Assembly (NCBI RefSeq): GCF_000382205.1
Contig: NZ_KB907787.1
Location: 535,176-599,175 of the forward strand
Source of the DNA: Dyadobacter beijingensis DSM 21582
Lineage (GTDB): Bacteria; Bacteroidota; Bacteroidia; Cytophagales; Spirosomataceae
Direction: 5' to 3'
Length of the DNA stretch: 64,000 nucleotides
The notes under the pieces were generated by a model that saw nothing but the letters and a program-made list of their open reading frames with translations, ran no database searches and was not told the DNA's origin. The translations under genes and the position numbers were made by a program. This document shows positions 18,854 to 28,182 of this stretch, in pieces. Each line of letters begins with the position of its first letter. Position 1 is the first letter of the stretch.

Positions 18854-21760
18854 TCAAATGTCCATCATAAATTGTGCCAGGTTGGCGTCCATATCTAATC
18901 CGAGCTTCTTACGCAGGCGGTAGCGCTTGATTTCCACACCGCGGACAGAAATCCCCAGTACCGGGGCCATCTCTTTCGTGGAAAGATTCATGCGAAGACA
19001 GGCGGCAAGGCGCAGTTCGGAGGGAGAAATGGTAGGATAAATTTGCCGGAGGCGTTTGAAGAACTGCTCGTGTACTTCGTCGAAATTTTGTTCGAACAGA
19101 ACCCAGTCGTCCTTGCCGGCCACGTTGCGTTCGATACTGTGCAGCAATTTCTGGTAATGAATGTTTGGGAGCTGCTGGCCCATTTCCGCTTTGACCTGTT
19201 TCAGCTCGTCGCGGATCTCTTCCAGGATTTCGTTTTTCCGCACCACGTTAATGGCGACATTGCTCAGCTGCTGGCTCTTGCTCTGGATTTCCGTTTGCAG
19301 TTTTTCGTTCTGGATCTGCATGATCTGCCGCTCGCTGGAAAGGCGCTGTTGGCGCAGCTTTTCTTCCTGCTCCTCGATCAGCTTCCTGCGGTGGCGCGCT
19401 AGGCGTTTTTCCTGGTATAGCAGCAACGCGGCCAGCGCCAATGCCACCAGCACCGCGAATATGATTTTGGCAAAAACCGTCTCGTGCCACAAAGGCCGTA
19501 CGCTGAAATGATAGGCGGAAATGGTGTCGTTCAGACTGCTTCGGATCTCGAAAATGTAATCCTTGGATTCCAGGTTGGTAAATTCCACAAAGCTCTGGTC
19601 CGACCATTCCGACCACTGATCGTTCAATCCGCGCAGCCGGTATTTGTACTGGATATTCTGCCCGTAAACCGGCAATGCATATGCGATACGCAGCGAGCGT
19701 ACTTCCGCCGGTAGCGACGGACCACCCGAAATAGCGAATGTTTCATTGAGATTGCGCAGGTTGGCCACTTTCCGGATCACCGGCGGGCCGGCTGCTTCAT
19801 GGTTGTCGTCGGGCGATTTACGATTGTACAATGCATAGCCATTGTCGAGGCAGAAGAAGTAATATTCCTCGGAAAGCGGCACGATGGTTTCGCTGTTGCG
19901 CACGAGCGAGAGCGGGAGGTTGCGCGTTTCCTTGCCGGGCTGGTAAAATGCGATCCGGTTCATGAACACCTTGAACCAGTCGCCATGCAGGCCTGTCCTG
20001 ACTTTGTAATCTTCGTCTTCTTTGGAAAAATCGCCGCTGGAAACGAGCTTGCCCGATGCGTCGGGCTGGAAGAACCGGTTTCCCGACCGTACTCGCACCT
20101 GGCCATTGAGCCATTGCACCACTTCTACCGAAAACTCGCTGGGAATAGTCTGGGGCGCTTTAAATTCCTTCCATAGCAATGCCGAATCGAGCGTGGGCGT
20201 GAGTCGGGCCTGGAAAAGGCCTTTGTAAGCGTGGCCCAGCCAGTAGGTACCCGCATTGTCGCGGACGATCTGCTTCACGGGAATGGGCACCGAGCCTTTC
20301 ACGGCATTGGAGTATGTCCAAATGCCCTTCGCATCCCGCTTATACACGTGGAGGCCCACGTATGCGCCTTGCAGCAGCAGCGTGTCGTTCCCGTTCCGCA
20401 CGGGCAGGAACACCCAGCCGCCATTGATATTCGAAATTTTGGTCACGCCGGTTTCGTCAATGCGATAAGTCGCGTCGTTGTGGCCGCACAGGAGCTGGTC
20501 GTCGATCACTTTCAGTGCCCATGTCTGGCCTTCCAGCCCCCATACCGGACGGAATGGCTTCGGCGACAGCCATTTTTTGACAAATACGCCTTTGTTCGAA
20601 CCGACATAGAGGTTGCCATGCCAGATCGCCGCCGCGTACGTAGAGCCGAGCGGGTTGTCGCTCGTCTGGTAAGCGATGATCGGCGACGACATTTTGACCA
20701 TATCAATGCCCTGGTCGAGCCCGATCCAGAGCTGCTGCTGTGCGTCTTCTTCCAGCGCCAGCACGGTGTTGTTCTGCAGACCTGTCTCTTTGTTGAACTG
20801 GTAGCGCAGCGAGCCGTTTTTCGACACGACATACACACCATTCTGGATCGTACCGAATACAATGCTGCTATCCCGGCTCATGATGAGCGCGCGGTTGATG
20901 ATATTTCGTTTTAATACGGGCGCAATGGCAATGTCCCAGGGCGAAAGCGTGCTGTTTTGCAAAAGGAAAACGCCGTGCTTGGTAGTGGTAATGAGCAGCC
21001 TGTGCCCGGAATAGGGCAGAATGGAGGAAACGATGGCCGGTGAGAGACTTTCGGTGCCTGGCAGTGGTTCGAACCGCTCGCCTTTCAGCTCGTAAAGCCC
21101 GCGCCCGATCAGCTGCACGAGCACGCGGTTGTGTACGTAGCGCATGAACATGAAGTTGCCCGGCCCTTTGATTTCGACGAGATTTTTGCCGTCGTAGCGG
21201 TAAATGAAAGAAAAGGACTGGAAATAAATGTATCGCGGCGTTTTCAGGATATGCCATATTTCCTCCGTTTTAAGGCTGGGAAAATTGGCTTTCTTGCTGA
21301 GCGAATAATATTTCAGCTGGCCGTCGGCTTCTTTTTTCCAGTATCCGAATTCCGAAAAGCCGCCCACGTAAATGCGCTTTTCGCTGGGCGAAGGCCGGTT
21401 GAGGACTTTTCCACCGGCAGGCTGCGCGGGTTGTTCGTCGTAAAGTACCGTGCGGACGATCTGGCCGTCGGGAAGGGGATAGAGCTTCCACGCGGCGCCA
21501 TCATGTTCCAGCAGGCCGTCGGAATTGGCAGAATAAATGATGTCGTCGGCGCTTTGGCAGATGTCCCAGTTCTGATTATGGGCCTTGTAGAGCGTCGCCG
21601 GATAGTTGATCAGCGGAGGAGTTTCCTGCGCCAGCGCGGGGAGGAAGATTGTAACCCAAAAGAGTATGGCGGTATAGCAACCCGCCTTATATTTGAAGGC
21701 CCGGCTTGGGAAATGACGCTTTGCAGGTCGTTTTTCTGCCGTGTTCAATATCATTTTCAA
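18854..21760 (-). CDS. Membrane-spanning propeller/Y_Y_Y sensor with LuxR-type HTH
   Basis: A 968-residue one-component regulator. An N-terminal signal/anchor segment is followed by periplasmic two-bladed propeller repeats (about residues 50-690, such as GLQNNTVLALEEDAQQQLWIG). Then come a Y_Y_Y immunoglobulin-like domain (about 690-770, with QYKYRLRGLNDQWSEW), one membrane helix (about 778-797), a long coiled coil, and a C-terminal LuxR/GerE-type HTH (ISPSELRLAACLRMNLSTKE to EIKRYRLRKKLGLD). It has no kinase or receiver domain, unlike hybrid two-component systems of other Sus loci. It lies directly behind the susC promoter and presumably senses the released oligosaccharide. Confidence 0.88.
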   Translation of the reverse strand: MKMILNTAEKRPAKRHFPSRAFKYKAGCYTAILFWVTIFLPALAQETPPLINYPATLYKAHNQNWDICQSADDIIYSANSDGLLEHDGAAWKLYPLPDGQIVRTVLYDEQPAQPAGGKVLNRPSPSEKRIYVGGFSEFGYWKKEADGQLKYYSLSKKANFPSLKTEEIWHILKTPRYIYFQSFSFIYRYDGKNLVEIKGPGNFMFMRYVHNRVLVQLIGRGLYELKGERFEPLPGTESLSPAIVSSILPYSGHRLLITTTKHGVFLLQNSTLSPWDIAIAPVLKRNIINRALIMSRDSSIVFGTIQNGVYVVSKNGSLRYQFNKETGLQNNTVLALEEDAQQQLWIGLDQGIDMVKMSSPIIAYQTSDNPLGSTYAAAIWHGNLYVGSNKGVFVKKWLSPKPFRPVWGLEGQTWALKVIDDQLLCGHNDATYRIDETGVTKISNINGGWVFLPVRNGNDTLLLQGAYVGLHVYKRDAKGIWTYSNAVKGSVPIPVKQIVRDNAGTYWLGHAYKGLFQARLTPTLDSALLWKEFKAPQTIPSEFSVEVVQWLNGQVRVRSGNRFFQPDASGKLVSSGDFSKEDEDYKVRTGLHGDWFKVFMNRIAFYQPGKETRNLPLSLVRNSETIVPLSEEYYFFCLDNGYALYNRKSPDDNHEAAGPPVIRKVANLRNLNETFAISGGPSLPAEVRSLRIAYALPVYGQNIQYKYRLRGLNDQWSEWSDQSFVEFTNLESKDYIFEIRSSLNDTISAYHFSVRPLWHETVFAKIIFAVLVALALAALLLYQEKRLARHRRKLIEEQEEKLRQQRLSSERQIMQIQNEKLQTEIQSKSQQLSNVAINVVRKNEILEEIRDELKQVKAEMGQQLPNIHYQKLLHSIERNVAGKDDWVLFEQNFDEVHEQFFKRLRQIYPTISPSELRLAACLRMNLSTKEMAPVLGISVRGVEIKRYRLRKKLGLDMDANLAQFMMDI

Positions 21761-21837
21761 ATAACTTTAATGTCGTTTTTAGCTCGTTCAGAAGGGCTCA
21801 GGTCGGTATTAATGCGTGTAACTCAATAGTTTTCTCA

Positions 21838-23214
21838 ATGAAAAAGATCTTTTCCCTTATCATGCTCGGGACTACCGTGGCGGTGGCGCAGGTGAAGTCC
21901 CCGGACGATAACAAGCGGAACGATATCCGTTACAATCTTAACGAATCCGGCTCACATTATGTGAAATTCACGTTCACGAATCAGGTATGGCTGCGGCTGA
22001 ACGATAACAATCCCGGTACGACCGTTTTGAGCGACCCGAAAACCAGCACTTTTGACATCGGCCTCCGTCGCACGCGTATGCAGCTGTTTGGCCAGCTCAC
22101 CGACCGCATCTTTTTCTACACGCAGTTCGGGATGAATAATTTTAACAAGGTCAGCGCTTTCCCGGCCTATAATACGGCCGGTACCCCAAGCCAGCGCAAG
22201 ATTGCTGCGTTCTTCCACGACGCCGTGGGCGAATATGAGGTGCAGCGCAAAGGCAACAATTTTATCCGTTTCGGGGGTGGGTTGACTATTGTCAGCGGTT
22301 TCTCGCGTTTTTCGCAACCCAGCATCGGCACCATTATGACGATGGACGTGCCGGTTTTCGCGCAGGCCACCGTGGACCAGACCGACCAGTTTTCCCGCAA
22401 GCTCACCGTTTACAGCCGCGGGCAAATCGGTAAGCTGAACTATCGCCTCGCCATAGCCGATCCATTCCCCGTCGAAACAAGCGGCTCGGTACCGGCGGCG
22501 CTGAACCAGAACTCCGTTTTCGCGCAGCGCAAAAACAGCAAGCAGTTTCAGGGTCTGTTGATTTACAACATTTTCGACACCGAAGACAACACCACACCCG
22601 GCTATATGACGGGAACCTACCTCGGTAAACGCAAGATACTCAACCTCGAAGCTGGCATTACCTCGCAAAAAAATGCGACCTGGCGTAAGGACGCTGTGGA
22701 TACATTGTACAGCAGCATGACGCTCTGGTCGGTGGCGGCTTACCTGGATATCCCTTTAAATGCAGAGAAAGGGACGGCATTGTCGGCCTATGCGGGCTAT
22801 TTCGGTACGGATTATGGCAAGGGTTATCTCCGTTACAACGGCATTATGAACCCTGCAACCGGCACTACGCAGCCCATCGCGGGTGTCGGGGGCACGCATG
22901 GGAACGCCTACCCGATGTTCGGGACGGGTAATGTGATCTACGCACAGGCAGGTTATAAGTTCAAAGATGGCCTGCTGGGCAGCCAGGGTACATTAATGCC
23001 GTATGCTTCCCTGCAGCGCGGAGACTATGACCGTTTGCAGGACGCTGCGGACATTTATAATGCGGGTGTCAACTGGCTCATAAAGGGCCATAACGGCAAG
23101 CTATCGCTGAATTATGAAAGCCGGCCGGTCTACAAAAACAGTGCGCCCGTCAATGAGCTGGCCAAAGACGGCCGGAAAGGCAGCTGGACGTTACAGTACC
23201 AGATTTCGATTTAA
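21838..23214 (+). CDS. Outer membrane porin-like beta-barrel protein
   Basis: A 458-residue protein starting at 21838, with a signal peptide (KKIFSLIMLGTTVAVAQ). Alternating aromatic/polar strands run throughout, for example HYVKFTFTNQVWLRLNDN, DRIFFYTQFGMNNF and KLSLNYESRPVY, with a C-terminal strand WTLQYQISI. This is the pattern of phosphate-selective porin O/P-like proteins. The solute is unknown. It is divergent from the Sus regulator across a 77-nt gap, so the two may share control sequences. Confidence 0.75.
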   Translation: MKKIFSLIMLGTTVAVAQVKSPDDNKRNDIRYNLNESGSHYVKFTFTNQVWLRLNDNNPGTTVLSDPKTSTFDIGLRRTRMQLFGQLTDRIFFYTQFGMNNFNKVSAFPAYNTAGTPSQRKIAAFFHDAVGEYEVQRKGNNFIRFGGGLTIVSGFSRFSQPSIGTIMTMDVPVFAQATVDQTDQFSRKLTVYSRGQIGKLNYRLAIADPFPVETSGSVPAALNQNSVFAQRKNSKQFQGLLIYNIFDTEDNTTPGYMTGTYLGKRKILNLEAGITSQKNATWRKDAVDTLYSSMTLWSVAAYLDIPLNAEKGTALSAYAGYFGTDYGKGYLRYNGIMNPATGTTQPIAGVGGTHGNAYPMFGTGNVIYAQAGYKFKDGLLGSQGTLMPYASLQRGDYDRLQDAADIYNAGVNWLIKGHNGKLSLNYESRPVYKNSAPVNELAKDGRKGSWTLQYQISI

Positions 23215-23224
23215 ACCGTTTGTC

Positions 23225-23271
23225 AAACCGTGGCTATTTCGGACGGTGATCGCCGTAAATAGCCACGGTTT
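23225..23271. terminator. Bidirectional terminator between the porin and the TonB receptor
   Basis: A perfect 15-bp stem (AAACCGTGGCTATTT with its complement) encloses a 17-nt loop and sits between two convergent genes. Confidence 0.8.
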
Positions 23272-23278
23272 CTATTTA

Positions 23279-26071
23279 TTAAAAATTGAAATTAACCCTC
23301 GCAAACAGATAGCGCCCGTTGAAACCCATCTGCTGAACGCGCCGCGAGTAAACAAACCGCCCCAGGCTTACATTGCCCGAATGGAGATGCTTGTCCTGAT
23401 ACACATCGAGCACATTGTTGGCACCGATCGTCAGTCCGATGCCTTTGACCACATCGTAACTTAATGCCAAGTCGGTCACCACTTTGGCACCAAAGGTTTG
23501 ATCTAGCGTCTCTTTTTGGCCTGTCAATGTGTTTACCGGCCACGAATCGGGCTTGGTCGGGTCGATCGTCGGGTCCCAGTAAGTCACTTCTCCGAATCGC
23601 ACGGCCCGCACCATAGCGCCGAATTTTCCTGCTTTGTAATTAATGGTCAGACTTTGTTTGTTACGCGGGCTCGCGATTTCGAACCGGCTCATGTCCTCGC
23701 GGTTGAAATAGGTGTTGACCTGGTTGGTCTGGATCAGAATGTCGGATGCGTGGATGATCGGTTTGCCATCCGCACCTTTTTTAACCCGGTTTTGGATAAA
23801 TGTACCTGCGAGAACCGCTCGTAGCGACTGGTTTTTGCCGAATTTGGTATTGTAGGACAAAACCCCTTCTATTCCCCTCGAACGCGTATCGACAGCATTG
23901 GAGAAGAAATTAGCGGTGGTCGCATTGGCTGCGGCAAGCTGCGCTTTCAGGTTCGCATTGCCGCCGTCGTTGAAGTTGTTCGTCAGCACGATGCGGTCGT
24001 CGATATCGATCTGGTAGGCATCCACGGTCAGTTCAAATGCATTGCTGACCTGTACGGTAGCCCCCACGGTGAAGCTCTGCGAAGTTTCCTGTTTGAGTTT
24101 CGGGATGCCCAGGATTTCGGCGGGCTTGCTGTCATTGGTGAAAGTACCGCTCTCCTGCGCGACCTGCTGGCCGTTTTGGGTAACAAACAGCGTGTTCGTT
24201 TTGGCATAGTACCGCTGCTGCAAAGAAGGCGCGCGGAAGCCGCTGCTGGCAGAGGCGCGCAATGCAATACCGTCGGTCAGTTTGTAGCGGGTCGATACTT
24301 TGTAGTTTAATGTATTCCCGAAATCGGAATAGTTCTCGAAACGCAGCGCGGCGCTCAGCACCCACGCCCGGGTAATGTCCTGTTCGAGGTCCAGATACCC
24401 GGCCACGCTGTGGCGCGAATGTGAACCGGCATTCTGCGGAAAGAACCCTGAAAAGACCTGCGCGCCCGCCGCGACGCCTGCTGCAATATCGTAATTCTTG
24501 TAGGAGGCCTCTTCGCCCGCCGTGATTGTGTACTTGTCGGTACGCTGCTCGCCGCCGAGTGCTACGTTCAGCCCGTGCAGGACGTCGAATTTCCTGCCGA
24601 GATCGAGGTTGATCGTATTTTGAAGAAATGCATTGCCTCCCGCATTGAACTCTCGTTGAAAATTGGCGTTGGAAATGGCCTGGGTGTAGTTCACGGAATT
24701 TGTAATGCGGTAGTCGAAGTCGTTTTTGCCAAACGTGTTGCTGAGGTCGTACCGCCATTCACCCAGCTTGCCGCGAATGCCCGCAGCAGCCGAAATATCG
24801 GTGACGTCGCTGTTAATTTCCGGCAAAAAGCCATTGGGATACACCGCAAACACATTTGTACGCACTGCTGCCGGAACACCATTCGGGTAACGGTAGAAGC
24901 CTGCCGCATTGCCTTTCTTGTTATTGTACTGGCCGAATGCGTATACTTCCACCTGCTCGGAAACGGGAATACCCGCATTGACCATCACGCCGCCGCCTTT
25001 GACTTCGGAGTTCCCGATGCGCATGTCGAAGTCGTTACGCGTGAGGTTCTTTTGTTTCAATAACTCATCGTCCACGACCGTGCCGTTTACGGCCGGAAAA
25101 ATCTGGCCGGTGTAGGTGCCTGTCCGGTTGGTCGCGTCCCGGTGGACGTATTCCCCGGTGATATTCACAAAGCCTTTCTGCCCGATTTTCAATCCATAGT
25201 TCAGCCCGACCTGCGCCGTGCCGCCATCCGAAATGTTTACGGAAGCATCTTTGTTGGCATTGATAATGTAATTTTTGTCATAACTCGTCACATTCTGTCC
25301 ATAAGAAACATTGCCGCTCAGGCCCGTCCGTGATTTGAGAATGATATTGATCACACCCGCAATCGCATCGGAGCCGTATTGCGCCGCGGCGCCATCGCGC
25401 AGGATCTCGATTTTCTCCACGGCGGTGGCGGGGATCGCGTTCAGGTCGGTACCTACCGTTCCCCGGTTGACTGTTCCGTTGACATTCACGAGCGACGACT
25501 GGTGCCGTCTCTTGCCGTTCACGAGTACAAGTACCTGGTCGGGCCCGAGGCCGCGCAGCTGGGCGGGGTCGATGTGGTCGGAGCCGTCGGAGATTGTTTG
25601 CCGGGAAGATTGGAAGGAAGGCGCTACGTAGGTAAGTATCTGGTTGATGTCCACCTGCCCGACGCTGTTGGTGATCTGCGATACCGGGATAATGTCGACC
25701 GGCACGGGCGAATCGATGCGTGAGCGGCCGCCGCTGCGGGAGCCCGTCACCACGATTTCTCCTAATACTTCCGAAGATTCGGCCATCGCGACCGTCAGTA
25801 GCGGAGCCTGCCCGCCGCTGACGGTCGCCGGAACGATTTTCGGCGTGTACCCGATGAACGAAATGACGATGTTGTAAGTGCCGTCGGCGAGGCTCAACGC
25901 GAAATTGCCGTCCGGGTCGGTGACGGTTCCGGTGTTTGTCCCTTGTACCAGAATGGAGACGCCGGGGAGCGCGGCCCCATTCTTTTCATCAGTGATCTTT
26001 CCTTTGAGCGATTGCGAAAAGACGGTAATCGAGCTCAAAACAAGGCATAGCAGTAATAATGTTCTTCTCAT
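23279..26071 (-). CDS. TonB-dependent receptor with carboxypeptidase-like N-terminal domain
   Basis: A 930-residue outer-membrane receptor. A signal peptide ends near SITVFSQ and a CarboxypepD_reg-like domain (about 20-105) follows. The plug carries EIVVTGSRSGGRSRIDSPVP, the QLRGLGPDQVLVLVNGKRRH stretch and DGAAAQYGSDAIAGVINI. The barrel ends in an aromatic residue (YLFARVNFNF). It is of the BtuB/iron-siderophore-like type rather than SusC and has no SusD partner. The ligand cannot be deduced; no riboswitch or Fur-like site was recognised in the 170-nt upstream gap. Confidence 0.92.
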   Translation of the reverse strand: MRRTLLLLCLVLSSITVFSQSLKGKITDEKNGAALPGVSILVQGTNTGTVTDPDGNFALSLADGTYNIVISFIGYTPKIVPATVSGGQAPLLTVAMAESSEVLGEIVVTGSRSGGRSRIDSPVPVDIIPVSQITNSVGQVDINQILTYVAPSFQSSRQTISDGSDHIDPAQLRGLGPDQVLVLVNGKRRHQSSLVNVNGTVNRGTVGTDLNAIPATAVEKIEILRDGAAAQYGSDAIAGVINIILKSRTGLSGNVSYGQNVTSYDKNYIINANKDASVNISDGGTAQVGLNYGLKIGQKGFVNITGEYVHRDATNRTGTYTGQIFPAVNGTVVDDELLKQKNLTRNDFDMRIGNSEVKGGGVMVNAGIPVSEQVEVYAFGQYNNKKGNAAGFYRYPNGVPAAVRTNVFAVYPNGFLPEINSDVTDISAAAGIRGKLGEWRYDLSNTFGKNDFDYRITNSVNYTQAISNANFQREFNAGGNAFLQNTINLDLGRKFDVLHGLNVALGGEQRTDKYTITAGEEASYKNYDIAAGVAAGAQVFSGFFPQNAGSHSRHSVAGYLDLEQDITRAWVLSAALRFENYSDFGNTLNYKVSTRYKLTDGIALRASASSGFRAPSLQQRYYAKTNTLFVTQNGQQVAQESGTFTNDSKPAEILGIPKLKQETSQSFTVGATVQVSNAFELTVDAYQIDIDDRIVLTNNFNDGGNANLKAQLAAANATTANFFSNAVDTRSRGIEGVLSYNTKFGKNQSLRAVLAGTFIQNRVKKGADGKPIIHASDILIQTNQVNTYFNREDMSRFEIASPRNKQSLTINYKAGKFGAMVRAVRFGEVTYWDPTIDPTKPDSWPVNTLTGQKETLDQTFGAKVVTDLALSYDVVKGIGLTIGANNVLDVYQDKHLHSGNVSLGRFVYSRRVQQMGFNGRYLFARVNFNF

Positions 26072-26189
26072 CGCAGTGTGCTTTTAATGATGAATGTTTG
26101 TTGAAAAATGGTAGTATATTAACTTTTTATTATACTATTTAATCTTAAATTACCTTAACCTGTCATCAAAACCAAATGTGTAGATAAAG

Positions 26190-26220
26190 AAAAAGCCGGC
26201 CCGGAAATCCGGACCGGCCT
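26190..26220 (-). terminator. Terminator of the malate dehydrogenase gene
   Basis: On the minus strand AGGCCGGTCCGG pairs with CCGGGCCGGCTT (with one G-T pair) and runs into a T tract, 25 nt after the mdh stop. Confidence 0.8.
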
Positions 26221-26244
26221 GTATTTTAGTGAATTAAGTTCCGC

Positions 26245-27171
26245 TTACAAGTTCAAGGCGGCATTCATTGATCTAACGGCCTCTGCCGACTTTTCAAAGG
26301 CAGCTTTCTCTGCATCGCTCAGGCGCAGGTTGATGATCTTTTCCCAGCCGCCGCGGCCCAGAACTACCGGCACGCCCATACAAATGTCTTTCTGACCATA
26401 CTCGCCGTTCAGGTACACGCTGCAAGGCACTACGCGCTTCTGGTTGCGGACGATGCTTTCCACCAGCATCATCGTAGCTGCTCCCGGTGCATACCATGCC
26501 GAGGTACCGATCAGTTTGGTAAGTGTGGCGCCGCCTACCATCGTGTCGGCAGCCACTTTTTCGAGCTGGTCGGCGGACAGGAAGCGGCTGACCGGGATAC
26601 CGTTGTAAGTCGCCAGTCGGGTCAATGGGATCATCGTCGTGTCACCGTGGCCGCCGATCACCATCCCGTGTATGTCGAGCGGGGAAACGTCCATGGCCAG
26701 GGCGAGATAGGTTTTGAAGCGTGCGCTATCCAATGCGCCGCCCATACCGATGAGGCGTTTTTTAGGAATACCCGATTCTTTAAGCGCCAGGTAAGTCATC
26801 GTATCCATCGGGTTTGAAACCACGATCACGATGGCTTTCGGCGAATATTTCAAAAGGTTTTCAGTCACTACCTTTACGATTCCTGCATTGATACCGATCA
26901 GCTCCTCGCGGGTCATACCCGGCTTGCGAGGCAGTCCCGAAGTGATCACTACCACGTCTGAGCCTTTGGTTTTTTCGTAGTCATTGGTCGAGCCGATGGG
27001 CCTGGTGTTGAAACCCAGCAAGGCGGCAGTCTGGTACATATCCAGGGACTTGCCTTCGCTGACACCTTCTTTGATATCCAGCAACACCACTTCTTCTGCC
27101 AGCTCACGACGAATGATATTATCGGCAGTGGTTGCGCCGACCGCACCCGCACCTACAACAGTAATCTTCAT
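26245..27171 (-). CDS. mdh: Malate dehydrogenase
   Basis: A 308-residue NAD-dependent malate dehydrogenase of the lactate-dehydrogenase-like type, part of the TCA cycle. It shows the nucleotide-binding GAGAVGATTADNI at the N-terminus with Asp at the end of the second strand (VVLLDIKEG), the substrate-loop region TSGLPRKPGMTREELI, VSNPMDTMTYLAL, and the catalytic pair in GMGGALDSARF and GGHGDTTM. It stands alone with its own terminator. Confidence 0.96.
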   Translation of the reverse strand: MKITVVGAGAVGATTADNIIRRELAEEVVLLDIKEGVSEGKSLDMYQTAALLGFNTRPIGSTNDYEKTKGSDVVVITSGLPRKPGMTREELIGINAGIVKVVTENLLKYSPKAIVIVVSNPMDTMTYLALKESGIPKKRLIGMGGALDSARFKTYLALAMDVSPLDIHGMVIGGHGDTTMIPLTRLATYNGIPVSRFLSADQLEKVAADTMVGGATLTKLIGTSAWYAPGAATMMLVESIVRNQKRVVPCSVYLNGEYGQKDICMGVPVVLGRGGWEKIINLRLSDAEKAAFEKSAEAVRSMNAALNL

Positions 27172-27388
27172 AGGGAAATATGGTTAATTGTATAGAAATT
27201 GATGCTTTTTATATTTTTTCCTAAAAGTATGATACATAATTTGTTTAAACCAAGCGGAATCTGATTTTTTGCCGCAACCGCCCCGGCTGGAAGCCCGCCT
27301 GGAAGCACGGTCGCGATCCGGAACGCAATTTTTTCCGTAAATTGATAGTTATAATGGCTTTATCAACCACTTTTTCCTGCTTTGTACC

Positions 27389-27820
27389 ATGAATGACGAG
27401 TCAATGATTTCGCGGATTTTACATTCGATTTTTTTCAAAAATGCCAAGGGTAAAGCAGGTCGATACGCCAGAAATTCCACCCGCCTGTTCGAACTTCTTA
27501 AAGAGGTGATCGGCAAGTTGCAGACGGTCGGCGTCAGGGAAAACCTCTCCGAATTCCAAACGAGCGTCCTAATTCTCATACGCATGGTGAAAGCCTACGC
27601 TTCCGGCGAATATAAGCAGCTTCCCTGGAAAAGTTTGGTGTCGATCGTCGCTGTGCTCATTTATTTCGTATCTCCTATTGACCTTATTCCTGACTTCCTG
27701 CCGGTTATCGGCATCTCCGACGACGTGGCGCTGGTGGTATGGCTGGTCAAGACGCTCGGTGACGATATCCGGAAGTTTGCCGATTGGGAGAAGGCAACCA
27801 AGACAATTAATATCGGATAA
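27389..27820 (+). CDS. DUF1232 (YkvA family) membrane protein
   Basis: A 143-residue protein with the DUF1232 signature FVSPIDLIPDFLPVIGISDD spanning a short hydrophobic hairpin (about residues 88-115). The N-terminal half is basic and helical. Family members are small membrane-associated proteins of unknown function. The gene is divergent from mdh and 70 nt before tatA, which has its own promoter. Confidence 0.85.
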   Translation: MNDESMISRILHSIFFKNAKGKAGRYARNSTRLFELLKEVIGKLQTVGVRENLSEFQTSVLILIRMVKAYASGEYKQLPWKSLVSIVAVLIYFVSPIDLIPDFLPVIGISDDVALVVWLVKTLGDDIRKFADWEKATKTINIG

Positions 27821-27838
27821 AAGTGGCCTTTGGGCTGG

Positions 27839-27866
27839 TTGTTATAAAAAAGAATAGTTATTTTTG
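27839..27866 (+). promoter_or_regulatory. Consensus promoter of tatA
   Basis: TTG (27839-27841), a 17-nt spacer, then TATTTTTG (27859-27866) match the Bacteroidota -33/-7 elements exactly. The tatA ATG lies 24 nt beyond the -7 box. Confidence 0.7.
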
Positions 27867-27890
27867 TAAACATTAATTAAAGAAACAGAT

Positions 27891-28091
27891 ATGGAATCAA
27901 TAACCGTTTTAGGAATTATGGGGTTGGGTGGTCAGGAGATCTTCCTGGTTGCTCTGTTCGTGTTGCTTTTCTTCGGAGCAAAGAAAATCCCAGAACTTAT
28001 GCGCGGTTTGGGGCAAGGTATCAATGAGTTCAAGAACGCTACTAAAGACGTTAAGGAAAATATTGAAAAAAGCATGGAAGACCCCAAATAA
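27891..28091 (+). CDS. tatA: Sec-independent protein translocase subunit TatA
   Basis: A 66-residue TatA/E-type protein with an N-terminal membrane helix ([20 protein letters not shown]), the hinge FGAKKIPEL, an amphipathic helix ([18 protein letters not shown]) and a charged tail. It forms the pore that exports folded proteins with twin-arginine signals; three such signals occur among proteins of this window. tatC is not present here. Confidence 0.95.
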   Translation: MESITVLGIMGLGGQEIFLVALFVLLFFGAKKIPELMRGLGQGINEFKNATKDVKENIEKSMEDPK

Positions 28092-28119
28092 CGCTTCCAT
28101 CTTATCGAAGGTTTGATCC

Positions 28120-28148
28120 AGAGCCATTAAGTAGCACTTAACGGCTCT
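28120..28148 (+). terminator. Hairpin between tatA and gatA
   Basis: AGAGCC and GGCTCT enclose a second stem TTAAG/CTTAA, followed by a weak T-rich stretch (GATTCTTTATTT). It is a likely terminator or attenuator of tatA. Confidence 0.5.
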
Positions 28149-28182
28149 GATTCTTTATTTACAACCCCACAAAGAAATTGCC

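Noticed and set aside
26072..26244. Riboswitch or Fur box upstream of the TonB-dependent receptor
   Set aside because: The gap is AT-rich with a short AGTATA/TATACT repeat, but no cobalamin or TPP riboswitch core or Fur-like site was recognised.
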